64,000 nt of DNA from Clostridium sp. HBUAS56010 (GCF_007115105.1 NZ_SULJ01000006.1:181406-245405); one strand, 5' to 3'. Counted from the stretch's first letter, positions 54,103 through 62,910 are shown. Notes: generated by a model not told the origin, from the sequence alone. Numbers and translations: made by a program.

Positions 54103-55842
54103 CTATCTGGTTTTTCCATATTTTTTAAATATCTTTACAATCTCTTTATCTGGACTTTCTTTTGCCTTTTGATAAGCCGTTTTTCCATCTCTTGTTGCAA
54201 TGGTTGTATCCGCTCCAATTGACAACAGATACTCTACATTTTCTCTTTTCCCACCTTCCACTGCCCAGGATAAACAGGTATCACCATCCGGAGATTGTTT
54301 ATTAATATCCGCTCCCTTTTCAACCAGATATTTTAAGATTCTATGACTTTTCGCAGAAGCAATCATTGCCGGTGTCGTTTTACTGTCCCATACCGGCTGC
54401 TCTATATCTGCTCCTGACTCTACCAATAATTCCACCATCTCAAGTCCTCCCCAATCAATGGCAGTGACTAGCGGAGTATCCTGTTCTGGATCCTTGGGAT
54501 TTATTTGTACTCCATGGGCTATAAAACATTTTGCCATTTCCATGTCATTATCTTCAATTGCAAAACAAAAACCGGTTGCTTCCAGATAATTAATATCCAC
54601 ATCATACTTTTCCAATAGATATTCCACTGTTTTGATATCACCATTACGAATCGCTCCATCGAAAGCTCCTCCTGAATAAAAATCCGACTTTAATCCCAAC
54701 TTATTTCCTTCTTCCACTAATAAATCAATTGCTTCCAAATTTCCACTCTCACATGCTCTCTTCAGTGCTTGAGACAATGAACCTTGCTCTAAGTGAAAAC
54801 CATAGGAAAATAGCTTTTTCATCATCTCAACATCACCATTTTCGGCTGCTGGTTTCAGTTGATTTTCAAATAACTTTTTCTCATCATAAGGCAAAAACTC
54901 ATATCCTGAATCCATTAATAACCCCACAGCTTCATACTGGCTGTTTTCCACCGCTCTGGTCAATGCAGTATTATGTTCCTGCGAAACAAATTGAACATCT
55001 GCTCCGGAACGTAAAAGATAACTCATGGTATCCAGATTTCCCATAGAAGATGCTTCCATTAAAAGAGAGTCATATCCCTGATTTTTTTCATTCCAATCGA
55101 TATTTTCCTTCCTTTTTATTGCTTCTTCCAGTTTTTCTGCAGTTCCTAATGCTGCAAGATAATGAATGCGGTATTTTCCATCTATGGACCAATCTTCTCC
55201 ATTCTTTTCACATTCCTTTATTAGAAACTCCACTTTACGATAATCAGGGGTATAGGCTTCCGCTGCCAGACTGACTGTTTCTGCATCTGCCTTGGCTCCA
55301 TGCTCAATCAAATACTCCAGAATATCAGTTCCTCTGTACGTGGAAGAAGCAGCATAATCCAGCGCATCTAAACCATTACTGTTTTTATACGTTACATCTG
55401 CTCCTGCTTCCACCAACATTTTAATCCACTTCAACTCTCGACCTCTGGAAGCGATATACATGAGAGGCGTTCTACCATCCTCCTCTTCAATATTAACATC
55501 CGCTCCACTTTTAATTAATTCCTCAAAGATGTTCCATGCACCGCCTTTTAGTGCAATTCGAAAAGGAGTTAAGAGAGCGATACGGTCTTTACTATGAGGC
55601 TGATCATATATCTCCACCTGATTTTTTTCATAAATATTTATTTGGGCTCCTGCGGCAATAGCTTCCCTTGCTCTCTCCAGGCTGGAACTTCCAGTTCCAA
55701 TAGCTGCAAGAAACTGCCAGTCCTCATAGGAGAGGGTGGGATTTGTATCTTCTTCCACCCGTGACTGATATTTTATGTAAGAACAGCCGGATAAAAAAAC
55801 TGAAATTCCTAAAACTACACTTATAATAATTCTTTTTTTCAT
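54103..55842 (-). CDS. ankyrin-repeat lipoprotein, paralog 2
   Basis: A 579-residue lipoprotein. The signal peptide ends in the lipobox VFLSGCSY (about Cys20), then about 14 ankyrin repeats fill the rest, with the usual GADVNIEEEDGRTPLMYIAS and GADINKQSPDGDTCLSWAVE patterns. It is nearly parallel in sequence to the gene upstream, so the pair arose by tandem duplication. ATG 55842 has GGAAAG before it; a GTG overlap start at 55869 would add nine residues. A role as surface immunity or binding protein for the adjacent DUF4474 protein is a guess. Confidence 0.85.
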   Translation of the reverse strand: MKKRIIISVVLGISVFLSGCSYIKYQSRVEEDTNPTLSYEDWQFLAAIGTGSSSLERAREAIAAGAQINIYEKNQVEIYDQPHSKDRIALLTPFRIALKGGAWNIFEELIKSGADVNIEEEDGRTPLMYIASRGRELKWIKMLVEAGADVTYKNSNGLDALDYAASSTYRGTDILEYLIEHGAKADAETVSLAAEAYTPDYRKVEFLIKECEKNGEDWSIDGKYRIHYLAALGTAEKLEEAIKRKENIDWNEKNQGYDSLLMEASSMGNLDTMSYLLRSGADVQFVSQEHNTALTRAVENSQYEAVGLLMDSGYEFLPYDEKKLFENQLKPAAENGDVEMMKKLFSYGFHLEQGSLSQALKRACESGNLEAIDLLVEEGNKLGLKSDFYSGGAFDGAIRNGDIKTVEYLLEKYDVDINYLEATGFCFAIEDNDMEMAKCFIAHGVQINPKDPEQDTPLVTAIDWGGLEMVELLVESGADIEQPVWDSKTTPAMIASAKSHRILKYLVEKGADINKQSPDGDTCLSWAVEGGKRENVEYLLSIGADTTIATRDGKTAYQKAKESPDKEIVKIFKKYGKTR

Positions 55843-55868
55843 ATTGATTTTCTTTCCAGTGTTCTCCA

Positions 55869-57605
55869 CTATCTGGTTTTTCCATATTTTTTAAATATGT
55901 TTACAATCTCTTTATCTGGACTTTCTTTTGCCTTTTGATAAGCCGTTTTTCCATCCTTTGATTTAATGGTCGTATCAGCACCAATTGATAGCAGATACTC
56001 CACATTTTCTCTTTTTCCACTTTCCACAGCTCTGGATAAACAGGTATCTCCCCTAGCAGATTGCTTATTGATATCTACTCCTTTTTCAACCAGATACTTT
56101 AGTATTCTATTACTTTTCGTAGACGCAATCATTGCCGGAGTCATCTTCCTATTTCGTACTGGTTGTTCTATGTCTGCTCCTGACTCTACCAATAATTCCA
56201 CCATCTCAAGACCTCCCCAATCAATGGCAGTAACCAGCGGAGTACTCTGTTCAGGGTCCTTGGGATTTATTTCTACTCCATGGGCTATAAGACATTTTGC
56301 CATTTCCATATCATTTTTTTCAATTGCGAAGCGAAATCCAATTGCTTCCAGATAATTAATATCCACATGATACTTTTCCAATAAATATTCCACTGTTTTA
56401 ATATCACCGTTACGAATCGCTCCATCAAAGGCATCTCCAGAATCAAAATCTGGCTTTAATCCGTGTTTATATGCTTCTTCTATCAGTAAATCAACTGCTT
56501 CTAAATATCCACTTTCCCCCGCCCTGCTTAACGCCTGGTTTAAAGAACCTTCTTTTAATTCAAATCCATAAGCAAACAACTTTTTCATCATCTCAACATC
56601 ACCATTTTCAGCCGCCGGATCCAGTTCATTATCATAAGGGTTCTCATCATCATAAGGCAAAAACTCATATCCTGAATCCATTAATAATGCCACAGCTTCA
56701 TATTGGTTGTTTTCCACTGCCCTGATTAACGCAGTTTTCTGTTCCTGTGAAACAAACTGGATATCTGCTCCAGAGCGTAAAAGATAACTCATGGTATCCA
56801 GATTTCCCATAGAAGCGGCTTCCATTAAAAGAGAGTCATAGCCCTGATTGGTTTCATTCCAATCAATATTTTTCTTCCTCGTTATTGTCTCTTCCAGTTC
56901 TTCTGCAGTCCCCAATGCTGCAAGATAATGAAGGCGGTATTTTCCATCTATAGACCAATCTTCTCCATTCTTTTCACATTGCTCTATTAGATATTCTACC
57001 TTTCGAAAATCCGGAATGCGAACCTCTGCTGCCCGGTTAACTGTCTTCCCATCCACTCTCCCCCCATGCTCTAACAAATATTCCAGAACATCAGTTCCTT
57101 TATGAGAAGAAGAAGCGGCATAATCCAAAGCATCTAAACCTTTACTATTTTCATACGTCACATCTGCCCCTGCCTCTACTAACATTGTAATCTGTTTTAA
57201 ACCAGAGTTGGATGCAACACACATGAGTGGGGTTTTACCGTCCGCTTCCTTAATATTAACATCTGCACCTCTCTTAATTAATTCCTCAAAGACACCCACC
57301 GCTCCGTTTTTTAGAGCAATACGCAATGGAGTAAGGAGTAAAATACGATCTTTACTACGGGGATGGTCATATATTTCCACCTGTCCTTTTTCATAAGAAT
57401 TTATTTCAGCTCCCGCGTCAATGGCTTCCCTTGCTCGCTCCAGACTGGAACTTCCTTGGGACATGGCGGCCAGTAACTGCCAGTCTTCATAAGAAACCGA
57501 AGTGGGAGAATCTTTTTCTATCTGTGAGCGATATTTATGATAGGAACAACCAGATAAACATATTAACAGTCCCATTCCCACGCATATAATAATCTTTTTT
57601 TTCAT
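55869..57605 (-). CDS. ankyrin-repeat lipoprotein, paralog 1
   Basis: A 578-residue lipoprotein with signal peptide MKKKIIICVGMGLLICLSGC (lipobox LSGC) and ankyrin repeats along the whole mature part, for example GADVNIKEADGKTPLMCVAS and SAGADTTIKSKDG-like segments near the end. It resembles the next gene throughout, including the EKNGEDWSIDGKYR segment. It starts 3 bases after the DUF4474 gene, so the two are co-translated or coupled. Ankyrin proteins next to secreted effectors act as immunity partners in some type VI systems; that use here is inferred. Confidence 0.86.
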   Translation of the reverse strand: MKKKIIICVGMGLLICLSGCSYHKYRSQIEKDSPTSVSYEDWQLLAAMSQGSSSLERAREAIDAGAEINSYEKGQVEIYDHPRSKDRILLLTPLRIALKNGAVGVFEELIKRGADVNIKEADGKTPLMCVASNSGLKQITMLVEAGADVTYENSKGLDALDYAASSSHKGTDVLEYLLEHGGRVDGKTVNRAAEVRIPDFRKVEYLIEQCEKNGEDWSIDGKYRLHYLAALGTAEELEETITRKKNIDWNETNQGYDSLLMEAASMGNLDTMSYLLRSGADIQFVSQEQKTALIRAVENNQYEAVALLMDSGYEFLPYDDENPYDNELDPAAENGDVEMMKKLFAYGFELKEGSLNQALSRAGESGYLEAVDLLIEEAYKHGLKPDFDSGDAFDGAIRNGDIKTVEYLLEKYHVDINYLEAIGFRFAIEKNDMEMAKCLIAHGVEINPKDPEQSTPLVTAIDWGGLEMVELLVESGADIEQPVRNRKMTPAMIASTKSNRILKYLVEKGVDINKQSARGDTCLSRAVESGKRENVEYLLSIGADTTIKSKDGKTAYQKAKESPDKEIVNIFKKYGKTR

Positions 57606-57608
57606 TTA

Positions 57609-58826
57609 TTAATCCTCCATCTCTTCTCCCCAGGAATATTTTACTACATTACCCTTCCTCTCTATTTCTACATGATTATTTATTTGAAACTCCTTTACAA
57701 AATTTTTAGCTGCATCTTTATTCCAAAACTCAATCGTAACATCTTTCATAACTAAATCTTCTTTATCCGATACATATCCAGCCCGCATAGTGAGAGGCCA
57801 CCATCCTTTATCTCCCTCTTGGGAATCATCTGTTGTATCGCGGGAAAAAACCTCCTGGTTTCTTTCTGTATCATATAGCGTATATGACATTTTGCAGTAT
57901 CTACTTTCAGGAACAACCCGATAGAGAATATCATAGTTTTTTTCATTATTAATATATGGTTTATCCCCGGTTTCATCTATATCCCTTCGATACAACCCAA
58001 TCTCAGCCCCAGTGGTTCCTCCAAGCCCATAACTCCCTTTCCATAGCTCTACCCGGTATTCATACCCACTTTCTTGAAATACAACAATCTGCTCATCAAT
58101 ATCCATACCAGCCACAGTCCCTATAGAATCAATCCAGTCCGAAAATCCCCCTCCCATCTGCACCATTGGGTCAATGGTTGATTCAAAAACAGAAGGGCGT
58201 CCGTCCCCATATTCCACATACTTAAAGCCACCTATATCCAGCCCCTTTTCTATTCCCTCAGCCAGAATGGTTTTCCCCTGATTTTCTTCTATGTATTTTG
58301 CCGCATCTCCCATCACCTCTCCCATAAATGTTTTTCTTACCTTTTCACCTGAAGAAAGCCAAGAGGAAAGGTCAATGTGTTCACTTATAATAGAGACAAA
58401 CTCACTATCATGTTTCCGCAACTCATCATAATGTTTTCCTATTTTTCCCAACCTCTTGCCAGTAATTGTCCGATCATCTACAACAGCTGCAATAGCCTGA
58501 GTCACCACATCCCTTTTGGAACCGTGAAACCTGCCACTTTGGGCTCTGACAAAGGTACAGGGCAATGCTGCTACAACTAAGACTATTGTATCAACTCCGA
58601 GATTGCCCATATCAACTACAATTCCCTGACAGCTTTTTGCTAAACCTCCTGTCCAGTCAAATAACTCTTCCGATGTTTCAAAGATATTGATCTGCCCTGG
58701 AGCGTCATCAAACTTGCTAAAAATATCATATTCTGTTCCATAAATAATCTTCACAGCACTATCTGCCGAAAATTCATTGCTCATTGTGTATGTGGCAGAT
58801 TCTCCTGCTGATTTCCTTTGTGCCAT
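57609..58826 (-). CDS. DUF4474-domain protein, candidate effector
   Basis: A 405-residue protein. The C-terminal half (about 235-395) matches DUF4474: EYRVELWKGSYGLGGTTGAE with GLYRR and WWPLTMRAGYV. The N-terminal half has no family I know; it includes a hydrophobic stretch VDTIVLVVAALPCTFV and FHGSKRDVVTQAIAAVVDDR. No signal peptide is seen. It lies directly after the PAAR-like DUF4280 gene (31-base gap) and before the ankyrin lipoproteins. By position it is the best candidate cargo of the VgrG/PAAR set; the toxic activity, if any, is unknown. Confidence 0.75.
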   Translation of the reverse strand: MAQRKSAGESATYTMSNEFSADSAVKIIYGTEYDIFSKFDDAPGQINIFETSEELFDWTGGLAKSCQGIVVDMGNLGVDTIVLVVAALPCTFVRAQSGRFHGSKRDVVTQAIAAVVDDRTITGKRLGKIGKHYDELRKHDSEFVSIISEHIDLSSWLSSGEKVRKTFMGEVMGDAAKYIEENQGKTILAEGIEKGLDIGGFKYVEYGDGRPSVFESTIDPMVQMGGGFSDWIDSIGTVAGMDIDEQIVVFQESGYEYRVELWKGSYGLGGTTGAEIGLYRRDIDETGDKPYINNEKNYDILYRVVPESRYCKMSYTLYDTERNQEVFSRDTTDDSQEGDKGWWPLTMRAGYVSDKEDLVMKDVTIEFWNKDAAKNFVKEFQINNHVEIERKGNVVKYSWGEEMED

Positions 58827-58857
58827 TGATAACCTCCCTATTCACATTATTAAAAAG

Positions 58858-59478
58858 TCACGGGATAAGCCCCTGTACTGTCTTCACAACAAGACTGGAA
58901 GATAATTGCTCTACTGCCTTTTTCTTATGATAATCAATTGTCCCTTCTACCACTGCATCTATTTTGGACAATACATCCACAGTTTCCAGTTTAAATGCAG
59001 ACCAATCCTTTTCCACTTCACTCAACTCTGGCAGCTTTTTGATTTGTCCCGATACGACAGGTTTTATAATTCCACCATGGTTGCAAACCAGAAAAGACTT
59101 CATTGTAATGGAAGGCACACCTTCTGGATCTTCTTCATCCGCAATAAGAGTCGCTTCATAGGGAATCTCCCACTCCCCAATAATGTCAGGAATACATGGA
59201 GGACCGGTTACTACCCCAAAACCAACGGTTTTTCGATTCCCGTTTTCATCAAAAGTTCCTTCCTTTTGAAAATATACGTCTTCTCCTGCCGGAGGATTCC
59301 CTCCGCTGCAAACACCAAAAAATGTGATATTTTCCTCTATCAGATTATCCTTTGCATGCACCATAGGTTCATTTGCTCCTACTACAGCTCCATGGCTCTT
59401 TAATAAATTCATTTTTCTTTTGTGACTCCCACAGTCACAGCAAAGAAGTGCTCCTCTTACTAAATATTCATCCATCAT
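58858..59478 (-). CDS. DUF4280 PAAR-like protein
   Basis: A 206-residue protein. The first 150 residues match DUF4280, a PAAR-like tip domain: YLVRGALLCCDCGSHKRKMN, ITFFGVCSGGNPPAGED, GPPCIPDIIGEW and SFLVCNHGGIIKPVVSGQIK. PAAR-like proteins cap VgrG spikes and link them to effectors. A C-terminal helix of about 50 residues extends it. It starts one base after the stop of the upstream unknown gene and is followed by the DUF4474 gene, so spike tip and cargo are neighbours. Confidence 0.88.
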   Translation of the reverse strand: MMDEYLVRGALLCCDCGSHKRKMNLLKSHGAVVGANEPMVHAKDNLIEENITFFGVCSGGNPPAGEDVYFQKEGTFDENGNRKTVGFGVVTGPPCIPDIIGEWEIPYEATLIADEEDPEGVPSITMKSFLVCNHGGIIKPVVSGQIKKLPELSEVEKDWSAFKLETVDVLSKIDAVVEGTIDYHKKKAVEQLSSSLVVKTVQGLIP

Positions 59479-60015
59479 TCACCTCTGCTCATCTATAACT
59501 TCAATCATCTTAAGTCCTATTCCTTTTGCCCGCCTTCGAAAGAGGCTCTCTGCCAAATCCAGCCTTACCACTGTGTACTGCTTCCCTACCCCTTTGATAT
59601 GAAAAATGGCTTTATCCTTAATATCAGGACGCCTCAACACACAATGCCTTATGACACTTTTATCCAGATTCAATTCACTGGTGCAATCCAGACATTCCAC
59701 ATGTTCCAAAAAAGGCATATAATAAAGTGCCTTTTTTCTATGTACCCGATCCAGTAATACAATTTTTTTAAAAATGGTATCTGGTTCATAAAAATTAATT
59801 ACCTTATGAACTACATCTGAAACCATTAGAAAAGGAAATGTGATTATATCTATAAAGATTGTTCTTTTACTTTCTTCTATAAATAAAAGTTCCGTTTCCG
59901 AAAATAGACTGTGGTTTTCTCTTTTAATTTTTCTTACATCTATCTTTTTAAACCACTCTTTCACGTTGGGAGTATGTTTGTATGCAGGATTTGTTTCCAA
60001 TAGAAAATATCTCAT
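59479..60015 (-). CDS. hypothetical protein, possibly Imm11/DUF1629-like
   Basis: A 178-residue cytoplasmic protein, rich in aromatic and basic residues, with no signal peptide. The start (MRYFLLETNPAYKHTPNVKE) and the FPFLMVSDVVHKVINFYEPD segment recall DUF1629-type immunity proteins, but this is a weak resemblance. Its ATG overlaps the end of the preceding gene by 4 bases and the DUF4280 gene starts right after it, so it belongs to the same operon. Adapter or immunity protein are both possible. Confidence 0.6.
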   Translation of the reverse strand: MRYFLLETNPAYKHTPNVKEWFKKIDVRKIKRENHSLFSETELLFIEESKRTIFIDIITFPFLMVSDVVHKVINFYEPDTIFKKIVLLDRVHRKKALYYMPFLEHVECLDCTSELNLDKSVIRHCVLRRPDIKDKAIFHIKGVGKQYTVVRLDLAESLFRRRAKGIGLKMIEVIDEQR

Positions 60016-60608
60016 GTGGCATTCTCCCTGGAAGTTGCTATTATCTGTGTATTTCCCAGATAAGTTCCAAAAAGTACACGTACTTCCTCCCCTTTTTTAA
60101 CTTCTTCATATTCTTTTAAATGAAATATCTGCCCAGAGCTTTCACAAAAGTAGGAAAAAGCCATTTTGATAAACCGATAAGCATACTCCACTCTAAATTC
60201 CTCCAGCTCACTGTTTGTAACCTGTACCATATTTCCTTTAATTACATGGGAAAAACTTACAATATCGTCCTCTATTGATTCAAAAAATAAACACGGAGAC
60301 CAATACGCACAGATCTCAGTCTTATCCAGATAAAAGTCTTTGTCGTATAGATCAAATCGAAAATCATAAGTTTTTGTAAGAACACTGCTATGAAGCAGAG
60401 ATATAACAAAATACCCCACTTCTCCCTTTTCTTTTGCACACTGCAGGATCTTTGCCTTTTTTAACAATTCCTGCCACACCTTTAAATACTCCTGATCCAG
60501 TTTCACTTTTGTTTCTTTATACTTATCCATTATCTTTTTTAAGCTGCGCTCATAACGTTCCGATAATATAATCTGTCCCTTTAAAGAAATTGTTGTTGTT
60601 CTGTCCAC
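60012..60608 (-). CDS. hypothetical protein in VgrG/PAAR operon
   Basis: A 198-residue protein with no family I recognise. The N-terminal part (to about residue 60) is a predicted charged helix (ERYERSLKKIMDKYKETKVK), followed by a mixed alpha-beta domain with FDLYDKDFYLDKTEICAYWS. No signal or membrane segment. It lies 10 bases after the first VgrG-like gene and overlaps the next gene by 4 bases, so it is probably a spike-associated adapter or chaperone, by position only. Confidence 0.6.
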   Translation of the reverse strand: MDRTTTISLKGQIILSERYERSLKKIMDKYKETKVKLDQEYLKVWQELLKKAKILQCAKEKGEVGYFVISLLHSSVLTKTYDFRFDLYDKDFYLDKTEICAYWSPCLFFESIEDDIVSFSHVIKGNMVQVTNSELEEFRVEYAYRFIKMAFSYFCESSGQIFHLKEYEEVKKGEEVRVLFGTYLGNTQIIATSRENAT

Positions 60609-60618
60609 CCTTGTCTCC

Positions 60619-61998
60619 TTAATTTATATTTACCTTAGCCCCTTTTAACGAAATATCTCCTGCAAGATTTAAAAGTGTATCTCCCTGCTTTAGCAGCACC
60701 TTGTTTTTTGCAGACAGTGTGATTCCTCCGTTCTTGCTGGAAATATCAATATGATCAGAGGCACTCATTGATACAGCACCCTGACTTTCCACTTTTATCC
60801 CGGATTGATCATTTAATTCCAGAGTCATTCCATTATTGTTGGTAAGTCTGATGTAATTGGGAGCTAATATAATCTGTTTTCCTTCTTTATTCATGAATGT
60901 TTTGACTTCGGGATTCTTTTGTACTTCCCTGTGGACAGAGCTGTTTGCATAAGCCGTTTTCTCATCCCGGGTAGGACAGTAAAGACGTATGGTATCTCCT
61001 TGTTCCGGCATGCAATAAAATCCTGCTCCTGCCTGAGAGGAATATGGAGTGGAATAATCAAACCAGCGTTCTCCACCCCCTGTTTCATTCTCATCCTCAT
61101 CCAATTTTACTTTTATCTGAGTTCCCTGAACACCGACCACTTTCCCTGTCAGGGAAACACCGGTTAAAGACTCATTGTATGCCTTTGTAACGGAAAATCC
61201 CCTCTTACTCTTTAAGTAATAGGTATGACACAATTCCGCTCCCTCTAACTCACTATACATTTTAAAAACATTCATACTCATCCCATTTAAAACGATTTCA
61301 TCCCCTAAATCATAAATATCCCGCAGTTTTAAAACATAATAGCAGGCATCCTCTTCGGTGAGTTGAGATAAACCATTTTTCTTTTTTGAAGCATATTCCC
61401 TTAAAGACTTTTTTACTTGATATGTTTTTGTATGAATCTCCCCTGCAGCTCCCCTGTTTGGCACTCCACAGAAGAATTTCACACCTCCTGTCACGGAATC
61501 TGGAATCAACACCGTCTTCATACAACTGGCAACACGTTTTAAAAACTCCCAATCCGATTCTCCATATTGCAGCATAAATCCACATTGCTGATCTGAGGAA
61601 GTCATAATCATATTGCTTTTTTCATACGGTTTTAAAATGTTTTTTATCACATCTTTATAAGTCAATGCTTCTTTCTGAAACGAACGGATATGCCTTACAC
61701 CTTCCAACCGATACGTTCCATTTTTTAATTCCAGGGATAAGATACTGCTTTCCCCATTTTGATCCAGACTGGCATCTGTGATGATTCCGCAAAAAACAAT
61801 CCTGCTTTCTTCCTCATCGGACACTGTAACGGTAACCCAGGTATCCTGACCCAGCAATGACAAATATTTTTCTCGATCTTCCGACCGGATAAGTCCGGAT
61901 AACAGGACACTTCCATGAGAATTTACCTGTTTTACTCCACTATATGACAATATATTAACAAAGTGAAACGGTTCCACCTTTATTCTATTTGCTTTCAT
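60619..61998 (-). CDS. VgrG-like spike protein (late control D/Gp5 type), first copy
   Basis: A 459-residue protein. The late-control-D part has LTYKDVIKNILKPYEKSN and QYGESDWEFLKRVASCMKTV (shared with the second copy). The OB-fold includes FYCMPEQGDTIRLYCPTRDE and the C-terminus is a repetitive beta-helix (NGMTLELNDQSGIKVESQGA and DHIDISSKNGGITLSAKNKV). It forms a trimeric puncturing tip in contractile systems. ATG 61998 has AAAGGAG upstream and overlaps the previous gene by 14 bases; the longer frame to 62112 lies inside that gene. Confidence 0.87.
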   Translation of the reverse strand: MKANRIKVEPFHFVNILSYSGVKQVNSHGSVLLSGLIRSEDREKYLSLLGQDTWVTVTVSDEEESRIVFCGIITDASLDQNGESSILSLELKNGTYRLEGVRHIRSFQKEALTYKDVIKNILKPYEKSNMIMTSSDQQCGFMLQYGESDWEFLKRVASCMKTVLIPDSVTGGVKFFCGVPNRGAAGEIHTKTYQVKKSLREYASKKKNGLSQLTEEDACYYVLKLRDIYDLGDEIVLNGMSMNVFKMYSELEGAELCHTYYLKSKRGFSVTKAYNESLTGVSLTGKVVGVQGTQIKVKLDEDENETGGGERWFDYSTPYSSQAGAGFYCMPEQGDTIRLYCPTRDEKTAYANSSVHREVQKNPEVKTFMNKEGKQIILAPNYIRLTNNNGMTLELNDQSGIKVESQGAVSMSASDHIDISSKNGGITLSAKNKVLLKQGDTLLNLAGDISLKGAKVNIN

Positions 61999-62578
61999 TT
62001 TCCTGCTCCTTTCTCCGGTCCTTAATGGATTTAACAACCTGAATGGCAACATTTTTCCATTCTTTATGAATTCCAAATGAACAATTAAAACCTCCCTGAA
62101 AGAGCATTCCATCTATTTCTGCCAGATAAATAAAGTTATACATGGCATCATCAAGAGCATAACTTTTGTAATCAAACCAGATGATGGAACCATTTTCACC
62201 CTGTATGGAATCTGATTCATAAAATATATTGGATGGATTTAAACGCTGAATTGCCATTCTTAATTGACGTGCAGACGGAATAAGCTGTGCTTCTGAAATT
62301 GGTAGTTCTGTATATTTAAAAGTAAAATTAATGGTTGTATCCTGACTGGTACTAATGAATTCAGGTCTGTTCTCAGCCGGATATTTTTGCCTTGCCGTAA
62401 CCAGATCCATCTCAACAAAATCGACTGGAAGCATAACACTGATTCGATCCTCAAACAAAAAATTCCGTTCAAAATCAATGAAATCTCCATTCACATACAT
62501 TCCTGTATAAACGTCAACATGCTCCTTTTTCTTCAGTTCCCTTTTGAGTTCTAAAATAATTTCATCTATATGTTCCAT
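61985..62578 (-). CDS. DcrB/DUF1795-like protein at head of the VgrG operon
   Basis: A 197-residue protein that resembles the DcrB/DUF1795 type found in type VI gene sets: GMYVNGDFIDFERNFLFEDR, SVMLPVDFVEM and FYESDSIQGENGSIIWFDYK. No signal peptide. GGAGG precedes the ATG at 62578. It is the first gene of the minus-strand VgrG block; a possible -10 (TATAAT on the minus strand at 62675-62670) lies upstream with no good -35. Function unknown; an adapter or loading role is suggested by position. Confidence 0.6.
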   Translation of the reverse strand: MEHIDEIILELKRELKKKEHVDVYTGMYVNGDFIDFERNFLFEDRISVMLPVDFVEMDLVTARQKYPAENRPEFISTSQDTTINFTFKYTELPISEAQLIPSARQLRMAIQRLNPSNIFYESDSIQGENGSIIWFDYKSYALDDAMYNFIYLAEIDGMLFQGGFNCSFGIHKEWKNVAIQVVKSIKDRRKEQENESK

Positions 62579-62703
62579 GCGGTTCCTCCTTTTTTCTGCC
62601 CTTCATACTCATAGTGTAAAATACTGCATTCCCTCCCCTACAGGATTTCTGCGAAAACAAGGCACTATAATTATACAGAGAAATTACTTTCGTATAATAT
62701 AAA

Positions 62704-62750
62704 TTCCAAAATTAGACACATTTAGTTCCAAAATTGGACACGCAAGTGTC
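62704..62750. repeat. two 16-base direct repeats and a short inverted repeat
   Basis: TTCCAAAATTAGACAC (62704-62719) and TTCCAAAATTGGACAC (62726-62741) differ at one base and are 22 bases apart. GACAC-GCAA-GTGTC (62737-62750) follows. They lie in the 424-base gap between the VgrG block and the recombinase; such arrays occur at ends of some insertion sequences or as recombinase-binding sites. Confidence 0.55.
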
Positions 62751-62770
62751 TGTAACAGGGGGGTATGAGT

Positions 62771-62812
62771 AAAAAATCAGGGAAGCAACGGCCTATCAGC
62801 CATTGCTTCCCT
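62771..62812 (-). terminator. minus-strand intrinsic terminator with no intact gene ahead of it
   Basis: On the minus strand AGGGAAGCAA pairs with TTGCTTCCCT, followed by GATTTTTT. The only minus-strand coding sequence upstream is the short remnant at 62815-62910. Confidence 0.65.
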
Positions 62813-62814
62813 TG

Positions 62815-62910
62815 CTATTCTTCTTCATTTGAGTCTGCAAAAATCTGTATATACCTTTGCAGCATATGTCACTCCGCTTCACTAAACTTAGAAGGTTTCT
62901 TATTCTTTTT
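62815..62910 (-). pseudogene. possible C-terminal remnant of a lost gene
   Basis: One minus-strand frame reads NKKPSKFSEAE, a TGA stop, then HMLQRYIQIFADSNEEE and TAG, ending right before a terminator. The TGA stands where TGG would restore one frame, and no start codon or ribosome site is present. It may be the tail of a gene displaced by the recombinase; it is too short to identify. Confidence 0.3.

Noticed and set aside
52744..62578. A complete type VI or extracellular contractile injection system
   Set aside because: Only spike, tip, cargo-like and unknown genes are present; no sheath, tube, baseplate or ATPase was seen, so I call it an orphan module.
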